64,000 nucleotides of DNA from Iris pallida (GCA_029216955.1 JANAVB010012075.1:124001-188000); one strand, 5' to 3'; counted from the stretch's first letter, positions 45,713-58,064 are shown. Made by a program: numbers and translations. Notes: a model not told the origin generated them from the letters alone.

Positions 45713-47786
45713 TTATATTCTTGGAGTGTCCGTGCTTCCTGGAAGAAACAAAGCAAATAGTCTGAAGCTAAAGCTAGTCCAAATACCATACTCCTTATAA
45801 TTCTTCTAGCAAATTGACAAATAGAATGACACTTCATTATGGTAGATTAAGATCTATGTTGGTTATGTACAAATTAAGAGATCAAATGCAGAAACCTCTC
45901 TTTTCCCCATAGTATCATGTTTATTGTCTAGGAATACTGGGATTTGCACCTTGAAAAAAAATGAATTCATCATAAATCGACAAGGTATACACAAATAGAT
46001 AACAAAAACAAATGGAAATAAGATAACCTGAAATAGGAACATATAAGGGTGTAATTTCGTCAACCATTTCAAGCAAAAGCCATACTATACTTACTTCTCT
46101 AGTGAAAATTACACAGAAGGCTGAATGAACTTTGCACTTCCGCCAAACAAGATATACAAACCATTTAGCACATCATACAGAAATGTTTACTCTTAAAGAA
46201 AATTAATTGGACTTATTATGCTGAAGTTGTAGATAATTCTTCAATTTTTGTGAGGAAATTAAGAATTCAAGTAATCTCCTACCGTATCATCCTACCGTAT
46301 CAGGGAGACGACAGTTTCCTATCTCTATAACGCCCAACTTGCTAGAGGTAGTAATGAAGCAAGAAACATATTTGTATCTTTACCCAACATCCTCTTTGGC
46401 ATCATCCATTTCCTGTTAGATAAACATGAGAAGCTTAAAGTTGGAACATGGACATTGCAGGTAGTATGCTCAATCAAACACAAAGTTCACATGCTTACAT
46501 GCCTTCACCATTGAATAGTGGATCTTATAAAATTATCAAACGAACACAACCAATTAACTATGGTCATATGTAGACACTGAAGGAGCCAGGCATAAAGAAT
46601 ATTCAAATTCGAACTTCCATTTGTGACATTACTTGAAATGAACAAAAAAACAATTAACAGATCAATTAGGGAAATGACTTACCAGTCTTGTGTGGTATAG
46701 AAATTATTTGATAGGCATTTTTAGTGATACATAAGGAGACAAAACAAAAATTATTTTCCATGCAATGGGGTCACTGGATTACCTCGTTGCACATATTTAA
46801 TTCCATATCTTTCTATATATATTTAATTCCATATCTTTGTATACCATATCTTTGTACATATGAGGAGGTGTTGTTTGGCACGACAGTAAAGCTTCTTTCT
46901 TGCATCTTGGTGGATGCATGTTCAAGTCACTAGAACAACCTCTGTGGGTAAGGATGCATACATCTTGACCCTCCCCAAACTCTATTAAGTGGAAGCCTCG
47001 TGGCACTCGAACACACTTAACTTTGTCTTATATTTGTACATATGAACTAAGAAGTTCTCTCATAAGTCTTAAGGCTAGTTTAGGTTGCAGTTACATTTCA
47101 TCTCCTTTGTTCAAATGCCTATTTCTGGAACGCTCGTTGGGCTAGAGTTTCGGAAATGCCCATTTGAGTCGGAATGAATAGCACGTTTCAAAAAATGCCC
47201 ATCTAAAATGGAAACCATTTGGTTCAAGCCTTGCATTTGGCACCAAATGGAGTTTAGATGAAATGTAACTGCACCTAAAATTGTCCCTTAAAGTTGATAT
47301 ACCATCATGTTTATCGTTTGCCATCTTCTCCAGTGGCATGGTAAAAAAAATGTCCTGCTATCCAAATTAAACAAACGCAACATCAAGTGTGATCCAGAAT
47401 ACTAAATACAACTGGAAAGACATGAAAACTGTCACATTCTTGCACTAAAATGTGACAAAAATCAATACCTTAACTAGTTGGTCTTTTGTGAGAAAATTTA
47501 ATCGTGCATTCGACATCTTCATTAATATACAATTGTTGCGTTGCAAGTAAGAAACATTGGAGATAAGTGAAATTCACATAGCCACACACAAACTTCCATA
47601 AGTAGGGCTCAAAGTATTCATGTGTCATTGGAGTACCAAAATTGTCCTAACTTTCCAAGTGCCTCAGTTCTGCAAGTTACATATATCTGAAGTTTTGCTT
47701 GGAAAATTGGTACTCAAGACAGTAACATAATGTGGATCCTTGAACATGCAATAAATAGCTGGAATTTGTTGAGGATCAGGTTCAGC
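45713..47786. other. AT-rich host-like DNA, no clear gene
   Basis: There are no long unbiased ORFs. A possible tiny minus-strand exon (46412-46384, after a CTAACAG acceptor, EMDDAKEDV) is too short to trust. A SINE-like fragment lies at 46870-47010. The rest shows no element borders that I can defend. Confidence 0.4.
46870..47010 (+). mobile_element. SINE-like fragment (Au-type 3' region)
   Basis: A B-box-like GTTCAAGTC near 46920 is followed by GTGGGTAAGGATGCATAC, a TTGACCCTCCCCAAACTC block and GTGGAAGCCTCGTGGCACT. This order matches the consensus tail of plant Au-type SINEs, which derive from tRNA and are copied by LINE enzymes. The A-box region is unclear and the copy is old. Confidence 0.45.
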
Positions 47787-48076
47787 AGACCTTTTGTACT
47801 TATTATAAATTTAGGACCTAGTAAGGAAGGGTACCTATATTATGATACAAAAAAATACTTATATTACGATGCATAAAATCAGTAAAAGAAAAAATAGAAT
47901 GGGCAGATGAGCAGATACTATCCTGTCATACTGAGTATCTACAACTATGAAGCATAGGTACTAGTACGAGTACCCGATACCGTACATACCCGGTATGTCA
48001 ATATAGAAATTTCTAAAAATCCATGGTACATGTAAGGATGGGATACATATATTATGAAAACCAAACCAATATTTCA

Positions 48077-48195
48077 TGTTGAGAACTAATAAGGGATTTA
48101 GTCCCACATTGGAAAATGTAATATGAAGAGGAGCTAGACTCCCTATAAGTTGTCGAGTAGCCAATCAATAAAATATAGAACTATTATTCTCTACA
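48077..48195 (+). repeat. 5' LTR of element F, 119 bp
   Basis: TGTTGAGAAC ... CTCTACA. It carries TTAGTCCCACATTGG. It differs from the 3' LTR mainly in AGTTGTCG against AGTAGTGG. Confidence 0.95.
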
Positions 48196-48224
48196 TAGTA
48201 TCAGAGCCATAACCACAAAAAAAA

Positions 48225-48655
48225 AAATCTCCCACCCCCCCCCTCCACCGACCCCCCCCCCCCCCACCGACCCCCCCCCCACCTTGCTGCCGCCCCTAAC
48301 CCTAACCCTAACCCCCCTTGCCGACCACCCCCCCTGCCGACCACCCCCCCTGCCGACAACCCCCCCTGCCGCCCCTAACCCTAACCCCCCTGCCGACCCC
48401 CCCGCCCCCGCCGACCCCCCTCCCCTGCCCCGCCCGACGCCCCCCCTGCCGATCCCTACCCCCTGCCGACCCCCCCACTCCTGCTGCTGCCCCCCCTTCA
48501 CCCTACCGACCACCACCTGCCGACCCCCCCTGCCCCGCCCGACGCTTCCCCCTGCCGATCCCCACCCCCCCTGCCGACCCCCCCACACCTGCTGCTGCCC
48601 CCCCTCGCCGTCCCCTCCTCTTCCGACCCACCTGCTGCCGTAACCCCCCCTTTTT
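48225..48655 (+). repeat. C-rich, telomere-like leader of element F
   Basis: More than 400 bp of C-dominated sequence with CTGCCGACCCCCC-type repeats and two clusters of CCCTAACCCTAA (near 48293 and 48374). It lies in the leader between the primer site and gag. Element C has a shorter version (19740-19930). The glycine- or proline-rich ORFs here are composition artefacts. The G-rich complement could form four-stranded structures. Confidence 0.85.
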
Positions 48656-48892
48656 TTCCATAACAATAAAAAAAAACCCTACTTTGCGAGAGAGATTATG
48701 TGGGCAGTTATTCGACGACGGATGGATGTCAAATGCTTTATTTGCACCTTCTGTTCCTAGATTACGCCCTCCGGAATTACAAATACTTTATTTGTTTTCC
48801 GTTCTCGATCTGCAAATTAGGTTTTTCGTGCGCGCGCCGGTGTTGGCCATGTTAACAGCGCATTCGTACGGTCTCTGTTAAAGACTTTACAT

Positions 48893-49020
48893 AACGACGA
48901 CGACGATGAAGCCGACGAAGACGACGACGACGACAAAGCCGACGACGACGACGAAGCCGACGAAGACGATGACGACGACGAAGCCAACGAAGACGACGAT
49001 GACGACGACGAAAAACCGTT
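48893..49020 (+). repeat. GACGACGAA-type trinucleotide repeat before gag
   Basis: An imperfect run of GAC, GAA and GCC triplets ends a few bases before the ATG at 49030. It could be read as an Asp-rich upstream peptide or be purely non-coding. It is absent from element C because of the deletion there. Confidence 0.8.
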
Positions 49021-49029
49021 GAAGACGCC

Positions 49030-52000
49030 ATGGATTCGATCAGTGGTAAACTGACAGCAGATGAGATGAAGGCCTTAGTTGATAATATTTTATCAAAGAG
49101 ATTAACTGAGACGACCCCACGTGTGATCCATACTGATATGGATCCATCACCCTACAAAATGGGGAAGCTGGACAAGCTGGAGACGAAGTTGGAAGGCACG
49201 TCCAATTACTTGAAATGGTCACGATAGGCCATGCGGACGCTGAAGGGACGTGGCTTGGTTGGCTACGTCAATGGCCAAACCAAGGTGCCAGATGATCCCT
49301 CCTCAAAGGAGTTTGCTGTTTGGGAAATTGTTAACAATGTTGTGGCTGGATGGTTGACAGCCTCCTTGATCGACCAGGTGTCGGGCAATGTAGAGGCGAT
49401 GGAGGTTGCTGCTGATATATGGCGGACTTTGAAGGATATGTACTCAGGATTGGGCCCTATACGGGTCTTCCAACTGTAGGATGAACTTGATAGGGTGGCC
49501 CAGGACGACCGCACCATCTCTGAGTATGCAACACTGTTGAAGAAGTTCTGGTCTGATCTGGATCACTATGATCCTCTTGGGATGGAAGATGTCCAAGTCG
49601 AACCCGTATTTGCGAAACATTTCCAAAAGTTCTTGGATTATATTTCGCGTCAACGGATGATGAAGTTCTTGAAGGGTCTTAACCCTGTGTTTGAGAATAG
49701 AAGGAATGTACTCCTGGCACAGCCCATGCTTCCCACCTTAGAAGAAGCCATAGCTGCCATGGCACAAGAAGAGGCTCGCTTGAAGTTGATGCCCAACAAA
49801 GGCTCTTTCCAGGGGGAGCAAGCCACTGTTGACAAGTCTGCCCTTGTCGCCTTCAATCAGCCTCCCTCTGTGGCTGGTGTTTGCCACAAATGTGGTGACT
49901 CAGGACATTACATCAGATTTTGTCCAAAACTTCTGCACAGTCAGTCGAGTGATCGTAGACGGGGCCGCGGAGGACGTTGTGGTGGTAGAGACGGTTTTGC
50001 TGGTAGAAGGGGAAATTATTCTAGAGGACATAAAGCTAATCTGGCGGAGGAAGGGGCAAAAATCACTTGGCTGGGTTAACCCCTCTTGAGAAGGAGTTTC
50101 TCGCGAAGTTACGCGGCACGAAGTTGGGTTCGGACGGCAGTAATGGGCGTCATCTACCTCGGGGGACCACATCACTTGCTTTGCCCAAACCGGCACAGGT
50201 ATACCTGCGCGTGCCCTTGCAACAGCTGTCCACCAACCAGGTTGGATTATGGACTATGGGGCATCTCACCATGTCACGGGATCCCGCGGTGAGTTCCAGG
50301 ACTATACTCACCTACCGACGCCGGAGAGCATTCAAACTGCTGATGGTAACTCCAGCCCTGTCATGGGTAAAGGCACTGTCGTATACACCCCTTCTCTCAC
50401 TCTCACCAATGTCTTACATGCTCCGTCTTTTCCTGTCAATCTTCTTTCTATTAGTGCCATTATCCTTGATCTTAACTGTACTGTTTCCTTTGACATTTCT
50501 ACGATGACTTTTCAGGAGAAGGGGACAGGACGACGAATAGGGACTGACACATGGCATAAGGGGCTGTGGTACTTGGACAGGACTGGACTGGACAAAGCTT
50601 TGGTATCTCTAGTAGCAGACACACCATCGGAAGATTCACGGCGCAATGTAGAAGATAAATTGCTACTCCACCACCAGCGTATCGGTCATTCTTCTTTTAA
50701 AATTATTAGTCGAATGTATCCGTCCTTATACCAAAGGGATAATAAAGAGAAGTTATTTTGTCATGCTTGTGAGTTGGGTAAACATACCAGAAGCACGTAT
50801 GTGAGTTCAGGTAGTAGAAGTTCGGCTGCTTTTAATATGATACATTCAGACGTATGGGACCCTTGTCCTAAAACCGGTATTAACGGTTTTCGATGGTTTG
50901 TCACTTTTATTGATTGTTATACTCGCGTGACATTGGTGTACCTTATGAAGAATAAAAGTGACATCTTTGAGGCGTTTCGAGACTTTCATCGCCGGATAGA
51001 AACTCAATATGGTACTAAAATTAAGTGCTTACGGTCTGACAATGGGACGGAGTATACAAATAGGAAGGTTGCTGAGTATTTATCCACTCATGGCATACTA
51101 CACCAAACTTTCTGTGCCTATACACCGGCACAAAATGGTGTGGCCGAACGGAAGAACAGACACCTGCTGGAGGTCGCACGGACGATGATGCTGGCTATGA
51201 ATGTTCCGAAACACTTATGGGGGCAGGCGGTGTTAACGACATCTTATCTCATCAACAGAATGCCATCTCAGGTATTGGACTGGAAGACACCGCTGGAGAT
51301 GCTTACTGGTGCAACCACGTACACTGCTCGACCAAAAGTATTTGGGTGTGTATGTTTTGTCCAAGATAATAGGCCAGGAGTTGGCAAAATGGATCCTAGA
51401 GCGGTTAAATGTGTCTTTGTCGGGTATACGGCAACTCAGAAAGGATACGCATATTGGAGCCCAGTTGAGCGGAAGATGTTTGTAAGCATGGACGTTACAT
51501 TCAGAGAACTGGAACCATATTATGGTTCGGATGACGGTTCGGCGTTTGGTGACACACCTAACATAGAGGGTGTTAGATGTGAGGGGAAGAAATTAAGCCC
51601 ATCTGCGGTAGTCGGATCGGTCCCATGCCCGGTCGTAGAAAACTGGACGAAAGGGGGAGAAAGCAGTGACTCCGATACAGAAGATGAAGAAGATACATAT
51701 GTTAAACAGGGAGAGCAGCAGACAATGTAAAAGAAACAGGGGGAGCAGCAGACAATGGACAAGGAGCTCCAAGTTTACAGAAGGAGACAGCAGAAGTCCA
51801 GTACTGTGCCTGTATCGTGCCCCGTGCTTTCTGTACCAAGTCCCTCGTCTACTCCTGCTCCATCTCTTGAAGATGTTGCCCCCGCACAGAATCAATCTGA
51901 TTCTGATGCGAATCTCTCTGACTATGATGGTATGATCTCTACACCACCTATTGCTCCCTTAAGGAGATCTTCTCGCATCAATGCGGGTAACGCTCCTAGT

Positions 52001-53650
52001 CGTTTTGATGATTATGAACATGATATTGCCAACTACCTGTCTTATTCTAACGTTTCTTCGAATTATCGAGCCTTCCTTGCATCATTAGACTCTACTTCGT
52101 TGCCCAAAAGTTGGCAGGAAGCAAAGAAAGATCCAAGGTGGAAAACTGCAATGATGGAAGAACTTGGGACACTGGAAAAAAATAAGACGTGGGAGCTGGT
52201 TCCATTACCCAAAGGGAAGAAAACTGTGGGATGCAAATGGGTGTACACAGTAAAGGAGACGTCAGAAGGAAAGGTGGAACGATACAAGGCGAGATTGGTT
52301 GCAAAGGGATACACACAATCATATGGCATTGACTATGATGAGACGTTTGCTACAGTAGCAAAAATGAGCACCGTAAGAACTCTGGTTTCCATTGCAGCAA
52401 ACTATGGGTAGAAGCTATACCAATTAGATGTGAAGAATATCTTTCTCCATGGGGACCTACAAGAAGAAGTGTACATGGAACTCCCGCCAGGGTGCTATGC
52501 TACAGAATCAGACGGAGGAACGTCGCATGGAAAAGTGTGCAAACTAAAGAAGTCGCTATATGGGCTCAAGCAATCTCCTCGAGCCTGGTTTGACAGATTC
52601 AGAAAGGCTATTACAGGCATGGGATACTATCAAGCAAATGCAGATCATACGGTCTTTCTTCAGCATGCACGAGACCACATCACTATACTTGCTGTATACG
52701 TGGATGATATAGTAATCACAGGTAATGATGAAGCTGAGATTGCTAAGCTGAAGTCAAAACTCGTAAAGGAGTTTGAACTGAAGGATCTAGGAGCGATGAG
52801 GTACTTTCTAGGTATCGAGGTGTGTGAAGGCGAACAAGGAATTGTTCTCTCACAGAGAAAATATACACTAGATCTGCTGAAGGAGACAGGGATGCTGGGA
52901 TGCAAAGCAGCAGTCACCCCAATTGACCAGAAGTGCAAGTTGGGAGCAGAAGCAGGAGAGCCAGTTGATCGTGAAAGATATCAACGACTTGTAGGGAGAT
53001 TAATTTATCTGTAGCACACTCGCCCTTATATCTCATTTGCGGTGAGTGTAGTAAGTCGCTACATGCATGATCCAAGAATGGGTCATATGGATGCAATGTT
53101 TCAGATCTTGAGATATCTGAAAGGGACGTCGGAGAAAGGGCTATGGTTCAAGAAGAATGGATGTATAGAAGTTGAGGGATACTGCGATGCAGACTGGACA
53201 AGCTGTATAGACGATAGAAGGTCTACCACGGGATATTGTGTCTTTGTAGGAGGAAACTTGGTCTCATAGAGAAGCAAGAAACAGTTTGTGGTAGCACGGT
53301 CTACAGCTGAAGCAGAATACAAAGCAATGGCTTTAGGAGTGTCGGAGTTGCTGTGGGTGAAAGCGTTGCTGACAGAGTTGAAGCTGGACAAGGGAGCACC
53401 GTTACGTCTTCTGAGCGATAGTCAAGCTGCAATAAGTATAGCTAACAATCCAGTGCAGCACGACAGAACAAAGCACATCGAGATCGATCGATTATTCATC
53501 AAAGAGAAGCTGGAACAAGGGATACTGAAGATTGATCATGTTCGCTCAGAAGAACAATTGGCAGACTGTCTGACTAAGGGTCTTAGTTCATTAAGTCTGT
53601 CTAAGCTATGTAACAAGATGGGAATGATTAATATCTATCGCCCATCTTGA
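49030..53650 (+). pseudogene. Element F gag-pol, five or six stops and one frameshift
   Basis: Gag starts at the ATG at 49030 (MDSISGKLTADEMK). It includes a CX2CX4HX4C knuckle near 49885 (CHKCGDSGHYIRFC) and continues in one frame to about 50060, where one frameshift occurs. From about 50100 to 53650 the rest stays in a second frame. Protease reads WIMDYGAS near 50245, so the catalytic-loop Ser is replaced by Tyr. Integrase has HSDVWDP, RSDNGTEY and QNGVAERKNR. RT has YVDD near 52695. RNase H ends with LADCLTKGL. Stops are at 49225, 49477, 51728, 52409, 53012 and 53267; most are one transition from the Gln or Trp codon in copy C. A 30-bp in-frame tandem duplication at 51704-51757 holds the 51728 stop. 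Confidence 0.88.
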
Positions 53651-53657
53651 GGGGGAG

Positions 53658-53776
53658 TGTTGAGAACTAATAAGGGATTTAGTCCCACATTGGAAAATGT
53701 AATATGAAGAGGAGCTAGACTCCCTATAAGTAGTGGAGTAGCCAATCAATAAAATATAGAACTATTATTCTCTACA
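53658..53776 (+). repeat. 3' LTR of element F, 119 bp
   Basis: TGTTGAGAAC ... CTCTACA after GAGGGGGAG, followed by the TTGCA flank. Confidence 0.95.
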
Positions 53777-54687
53777 TTGCATCATCATGACTTCATAAGC
53801 ACAAGTAGGAGTCTAAATTTGTTCAACTATAGTTATCAAATTTTAATTTTACTTAGGAAGTCATGAAGATGCATTGCTGTTGTTTGGTTTTCATAATATA
53901 TTTATCCCAACCGTACTAATACAATCAAAGAAATTGTCGTACTGATGTACCGGATAGGTAGCATATTGGATACTCGTCCAGTATCTATACTTCATAGTTG
54001 TAGATACTCAGCAGACCTTTTGTACTTATAATTATAAATTTAGGACCTAGAAAGGAAGGATATTTATTATGATACATAAAGTCAGTAAAAAAACATAGAA
54101 TGAACAGATGAGCAGATACTATCCCATGATACTCAACAACTATGAAGCATACGTACTGGTAGGAGTACCCGTTACCGTATGCACATGGTACATAGATACA
54201 ACAATTTCCAAAAATCCATGTGACGGGTATTGTTGGGATACATATGTTATGAAAACCAATGACCAATGAGGCATCTTCATGACTTCGTAAGTAAAACTAG
54301 GAGTCTAAATTTGTTTCACCATAGTCATCAAATTTTAATTAAAAACCATGTAAAGTTTAAACATAAAAAAGTTCTGAATTCTAAAACAAAAGTACGAAAC
54401 CTATATTTTAAGGAATAAGGTGATACCAATGACTTGCACTAGAAAGTACCCATAAAATAACAAAAAACATACCAACGAAGTACCCAAACTTTAAATTGAA
54501 AATACAAATAAATAAAAAATTTGGTACGTAAGTACCCAATGAGTACCACCAGTACCCGGTGCGGGTACACCTTCTTTAATGGGGTACCCATGCTTCATCT
54601 ACAATAAATGTTAACGCTAAAAATATATCATGTACTTCAGCATTCAAGTCATCAGGAATAGAGAAACAAGTCTCAGTTGTCACTTAC

Positions 54688-56960
54688 ATGTTTTCCATTT
54701 GGAAACCTTTCATCAAAGTATGTTCTTCTATCTACTGACCTTAACTCAGCATTTCCAGTGTGGAAAGCATCTGGAACAACTTTCTGCATTAAAATATCTT
54801 GTATTAGAGTCTACAATGAAAAGTAATTTATACTTGTTTGTCTAATCAAGGTTTATGCAAGTAATACCGTCTCGTAAGGAATGTTGACCACTTTATCATG
54901 ATACATTGCGTGGCTTAGACTTGATGGCTTTGTTCTGTGTAGAGAACCGACTCCACAGAAAGGATCCCCTAGCAAACCATCATGTTTGCTACTAATGCTT
55001 TTCATATCCAGATTACTATGACCCCATGTATAGTTGACATATTTCCTCAACTGGATACATACGACCAAATCAGTACGAGCAGTATATCATAAATTCAGAA
55101 ACGAAAGAAAGTTGATCAATTATATACCGTATCCCAATGTCGCTGAGCACGTCTCTTGCTCCTAATATTTCGCATCACACTGTCTTCAGTACGCAGTTTC
55201 TTGAATCTGGCTTCACACTGCAATTGCAATGGGTTAGGTACTGACATTCTAAGGTTGATACAGAATGGGTGCACCACCAAAGAGTCACTCTTAGTTGATA
55301 CAGAATAAAATCAAAACATAAATATGATAAAACTTATACAATTGTTTGTGGAGAGCAATACTTGATAAAGGAAGAATTTGAGCTTCTTATCCGTTGAACA
55401 AAATGGTTTCTGAAACAGAGCTAGATCACTCCCATGGGCCATGGCATACCCATGGCGAAAGTTTGAAGGATGGTTGTTAGCCTAAACCTAGGTTGTTACT
55501 TTACACGATTGGGTGAAGACAATATTTGAGGGAAGTGTGTGATCACGAATAGCATATGATTGTTGCATATTATAACAACAACAACAACAACAAAGGCTTT
55601 AATTAACCCAAACTTGTGGTTGGCTATATAGACCATGTTGGTGATGGGTGGGGTTCCATTCCTATCTTGAGAATCCTTTCCTATGTGGAGAACACCATCA
55701 AGTGTGACTAACGCCATCCGTCTGGTGTGTCAGAGAAGTTCAGAAAGTCGAAGGCGACAAATGAATTCGAGTCAGTATTAGAGATTGTACTGAATAGTAT
55801 CAATGCTGGCAGTACACTGATAGTACACTGTCAGTATACTGGAATTTGACCAAAAGTTTTTTTGGGTCGAAAGTTGTGATCAAAGTATATTGCCAGTAGC
55901 ACACTAGCAGTATACCGTCGAATTGGGCTGAGCGGAAAAGGAAGTTAATTTTGGACGGTCTCATGATTTCTTCAAGATTCGAGGAGGTATACAATTAACC
56001 ATGATGTAACTATTTCTTAAACAAGAGAGGCTGAATTTTTTTTAGAAGAGAGAGTTCTCAAAGGTGATCAACTTTCAAATCAAGAGGAAGGAGAGATTTG
56101 GAGTTCGCAGTTGATTCGGAGAGGAATTTGTTTGAGGAGATCTACATTAGTTCGTCCTCGTAGTCTCGTTCTTCGGTAACTTGTTGTTCTCATTGTAATC
56201 TATTTGCATTCAGTTTTGAGTGATCCGTTTGGATCAATGGGAGAAGCTAGAAGGGAGTCGATATAATTTTCTCATTCAGTAATGAGGCTTTTTTGGGTGG
56301 ACTCCGATTGTCCCGTAGTACTTTTCCATCATGATTTTTCACGTAAATTTCATTGTGTTTGCATTGTGCTCTTTGGTCTGTTGAAATTGGCATCGTGTGC
56401 AAGTTGTGCGTTTTACTTCGGCCTCGACGGTTTCTTCCAGTTTGGGAACGGTGTTTATTCCGTTGGTTCCGTGTCCGTTTCCGATAGATCCTGCTTTTTT
56501 GTTCAGGTGAAGTTGATGCACACTTTGTGACTCAGGCAACCAATCATTTCTATCATGCAAAAACTTGAACTAGTAGTGTGAATCTATATCAATTTTCTTT
56601 AAACAGTATCTTTCTTGCTTCACACAACATAGCAAGAAACTAATTTAGATTTGTGTTGTGCATCCTACAACATTGAACCGTAATGATAGTGAGAAAGGCA
56701 TATATTCAAGCAATAAAGACAATGCTTAAAATAACCTTCTAGAAAGCATTATGAACAATATGATGAAAGAAAAGATGAACATGATCATAAAATTTGAACA
56801 GGATGTATAATCTAGATCTGTGGTACAAGCCAAGGAATATGAAAAATATTTAGTGTTAACTGGAAATAAAATTGTCAGCATCAACTTACTTGCAATAAGA
56901 AGAACAAGAAAATTGCGAGGCTAATAGAATAAAGACCGCCAACATCCGCCAGGAAACTCA
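54688..56960 (-). CDS. Four candidate exons of an unidentified host membrane-protein gene
   Basis: Minus-strand exons with good borders are 56960-56890 (possible start codon at 56970; hydrophobic FLADVGGLYSISLAIFLFFLLQ-type segment cut here for length, one membrane helix), 55217-55128 (30 codons, basic, FKKLRTEDSVMRN then RRAQRHW), 55050-54868 (61 codons, starting LRKYVNYTWGHSNLD) and 54783-54688 (32 codons, starting KVVPDAFHTGNAELRS). Each has an AG acceptor and a GT donor. The last three are all phase 0 (90, 183 and 96 nt), which is unlikely by chance, and the first ends in phase 0. A helix followed by a basic cytosolic stretch suggests the C-terminal part of a membrane protein. I do not recognise the family. 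Downstream exons were not found; an extra small exon may lie near 55363-55409. Confidence 0.55.
55571..55635. repeat. (CAA)n-tailed repeat fragment
   Basis: ACAACAACAACAACAACAAAGG is followed by a TTTAATTAACCCAAACTTG and GGCTATATAGACC block. This is the common plant CAA-repeat/GGTCGGCTATATG repeat end, here diverged. It lies directly left of the degenerate LTR. Confidence 0.5.
55636..56490 (+). mobile_element. Degenerate solo LTR related to elements D and E
   Basis: On the plus strand it starts TGTTGGTGATGGGTGGGG, close to the D/E LTR start, followed by CTATGTGGAGAACACC and GACTAACGCCATCCG blocks. Near 56296 it has GGACTCCGATTGTCCCGTAG and then CATTGTGTTTGCATTGTG and CAGTTTGGGAACGG blocks in the order of the D/E R-U5 region. 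The right border is unclear. No interior is present. Confidence 0.6.
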
Positions 56961-56969
56961 CTGCAGACA

Positions 56970-57710
56970 TTAAATTTTAGTTATTAGTCTGATGTACCTA
57001 CAGAAAATCTACAAATATTTAGGGTATGATATGAAACCTTAGATTCACAAAATGCAGAAAACAGATGTAACTCACTTGATTTCCCCACTATCTATGCATA
57101 TTCTAGTGCGTTGTACTAATGTCCAAAATATTATAGTAAAAGTTATGTAACCAAAATGGCGTAGCGGAGAGGCGGGAGATAGATATCGTTCTATCAGACG
57201 ATGGGAATAGTGCCTAGATAACGGTGATTTTAGTAAAAACACATCGATTTTCTAATCCATGTGATTTGTAAATATGATTTCGAATGTGATTTCCAAATCT
57301 TAGCCTCTATCATGGTACGTACATATACATCTACATATAAATACCTAAGTTTTTATATTGTATCAGTCCATATCTTTCTTTATATGGAAATAATGTTATA
57401 ATTATTTATTTTTCAATTAGCAAACTTATCTTCTTCCTCCTTCCAATCCAGTGATCCCACTATTGAGGTCATTGCCACCATTGCCAGCCATCTTCTATTC
57501 TTCTAAATATTTCTACTATCTACGTCATCATAATATCCTATGTCTCCGACCCCATGTAAATCCTCCTCCAATAAGGATTCTCCTCCTAATCAATCTTGTC
57601 TTTGCAGAAGATCAAATGGCGTTCGACCTCTTAGTTCTGCTTCCGACCCAATGGTGGAAACCTCATCTTGACCTCTCCAAACCACAATGTAATGCCCACA
57701 ATGCCATCAC
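56970..57710. other. No gene seen
   Basis: AT-rich sequence, then a C-rich stretch with a frame of about 100 codons at 57451-57768 that crosses into the J LTR and so is not a gene. A CTTTGCAG acceptor-like site occurs near 57600 but I see no matching exon. Confidence 0.4.
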
Positions 57711-58064
57711 TGTTGGTGCTTTCTTTACATGGAGAGAGCTTGCTCTCAACATGTCTTGTAAATTTTAGTCCCACATTGGAAATGCACCATGAGTTATCTC
57801 AACATATATACTTGGGTGTGTTGTTGAGAGATGCACATGGGGTAGTGACCCTAAGGAGGGAACCATGTGGGTGATTTTACTAGGAGGTAAGAATAAGGCT
57901 CCAAGGATTAAGCATTAATGCTTTTGTCATTCTCTTGGATTAATTCCATTTGGAGCTAAGCCCCAAAGGGGCTTAGCGACTCGGACTCGGACTCGGACTC
58001 GGACTCGGGCTCATGGGCTCATGTGGCGTTTTGTTGGTGCACTTTGCACTTAGCACGTCAGCAG

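Larger units (their letters stand above)
48077..53776 (+). mobile_element. Element F: second copia copy with 119-bp LTRs
   Basis: LTRs at 48077-48195 and 53658-53776 are both 119 bp and differ at about two sites. Flanks are TTTCA and TTGCA (4 of 5 match). The primer site reads TAGTATCAGAGCC, one transition from the Met-tRNA complement. The GAGGGGGAG tract precedes the 3' LTR. The body is complete and not interrupted, so F is the reference for element C. Polyprotein decay is mainly by nonsense changes with one frameshift. Confidence 0.9.
47787..54345. repeat. Fold-back repeat family split by element F
   Basis: The block CAGACCTTTTGTACTTAT ... GAAAACCAA occurs at 47790-48066 and again at 53999-54265. 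The block after the F insertion point (TGACTTCATAAGC... to CAAATTTTAATT, about 53785-53850) recurs at 54282-54345. Between them, 53858-54003 is an inverted copy of the same arm. So a palindromic repeat lies right of F and a partial direct copy lies left of F. It resembles a fold-back or MITE-type element with GTACCCG-rich arms. Confidence 0.6.

Noticed and set aside
48184..48881. Glycine-rich and proline-rich ORFs of 119-187 codons
   Set aside because: They read the C-rich leader of element F in several frames at once; composition artefact.
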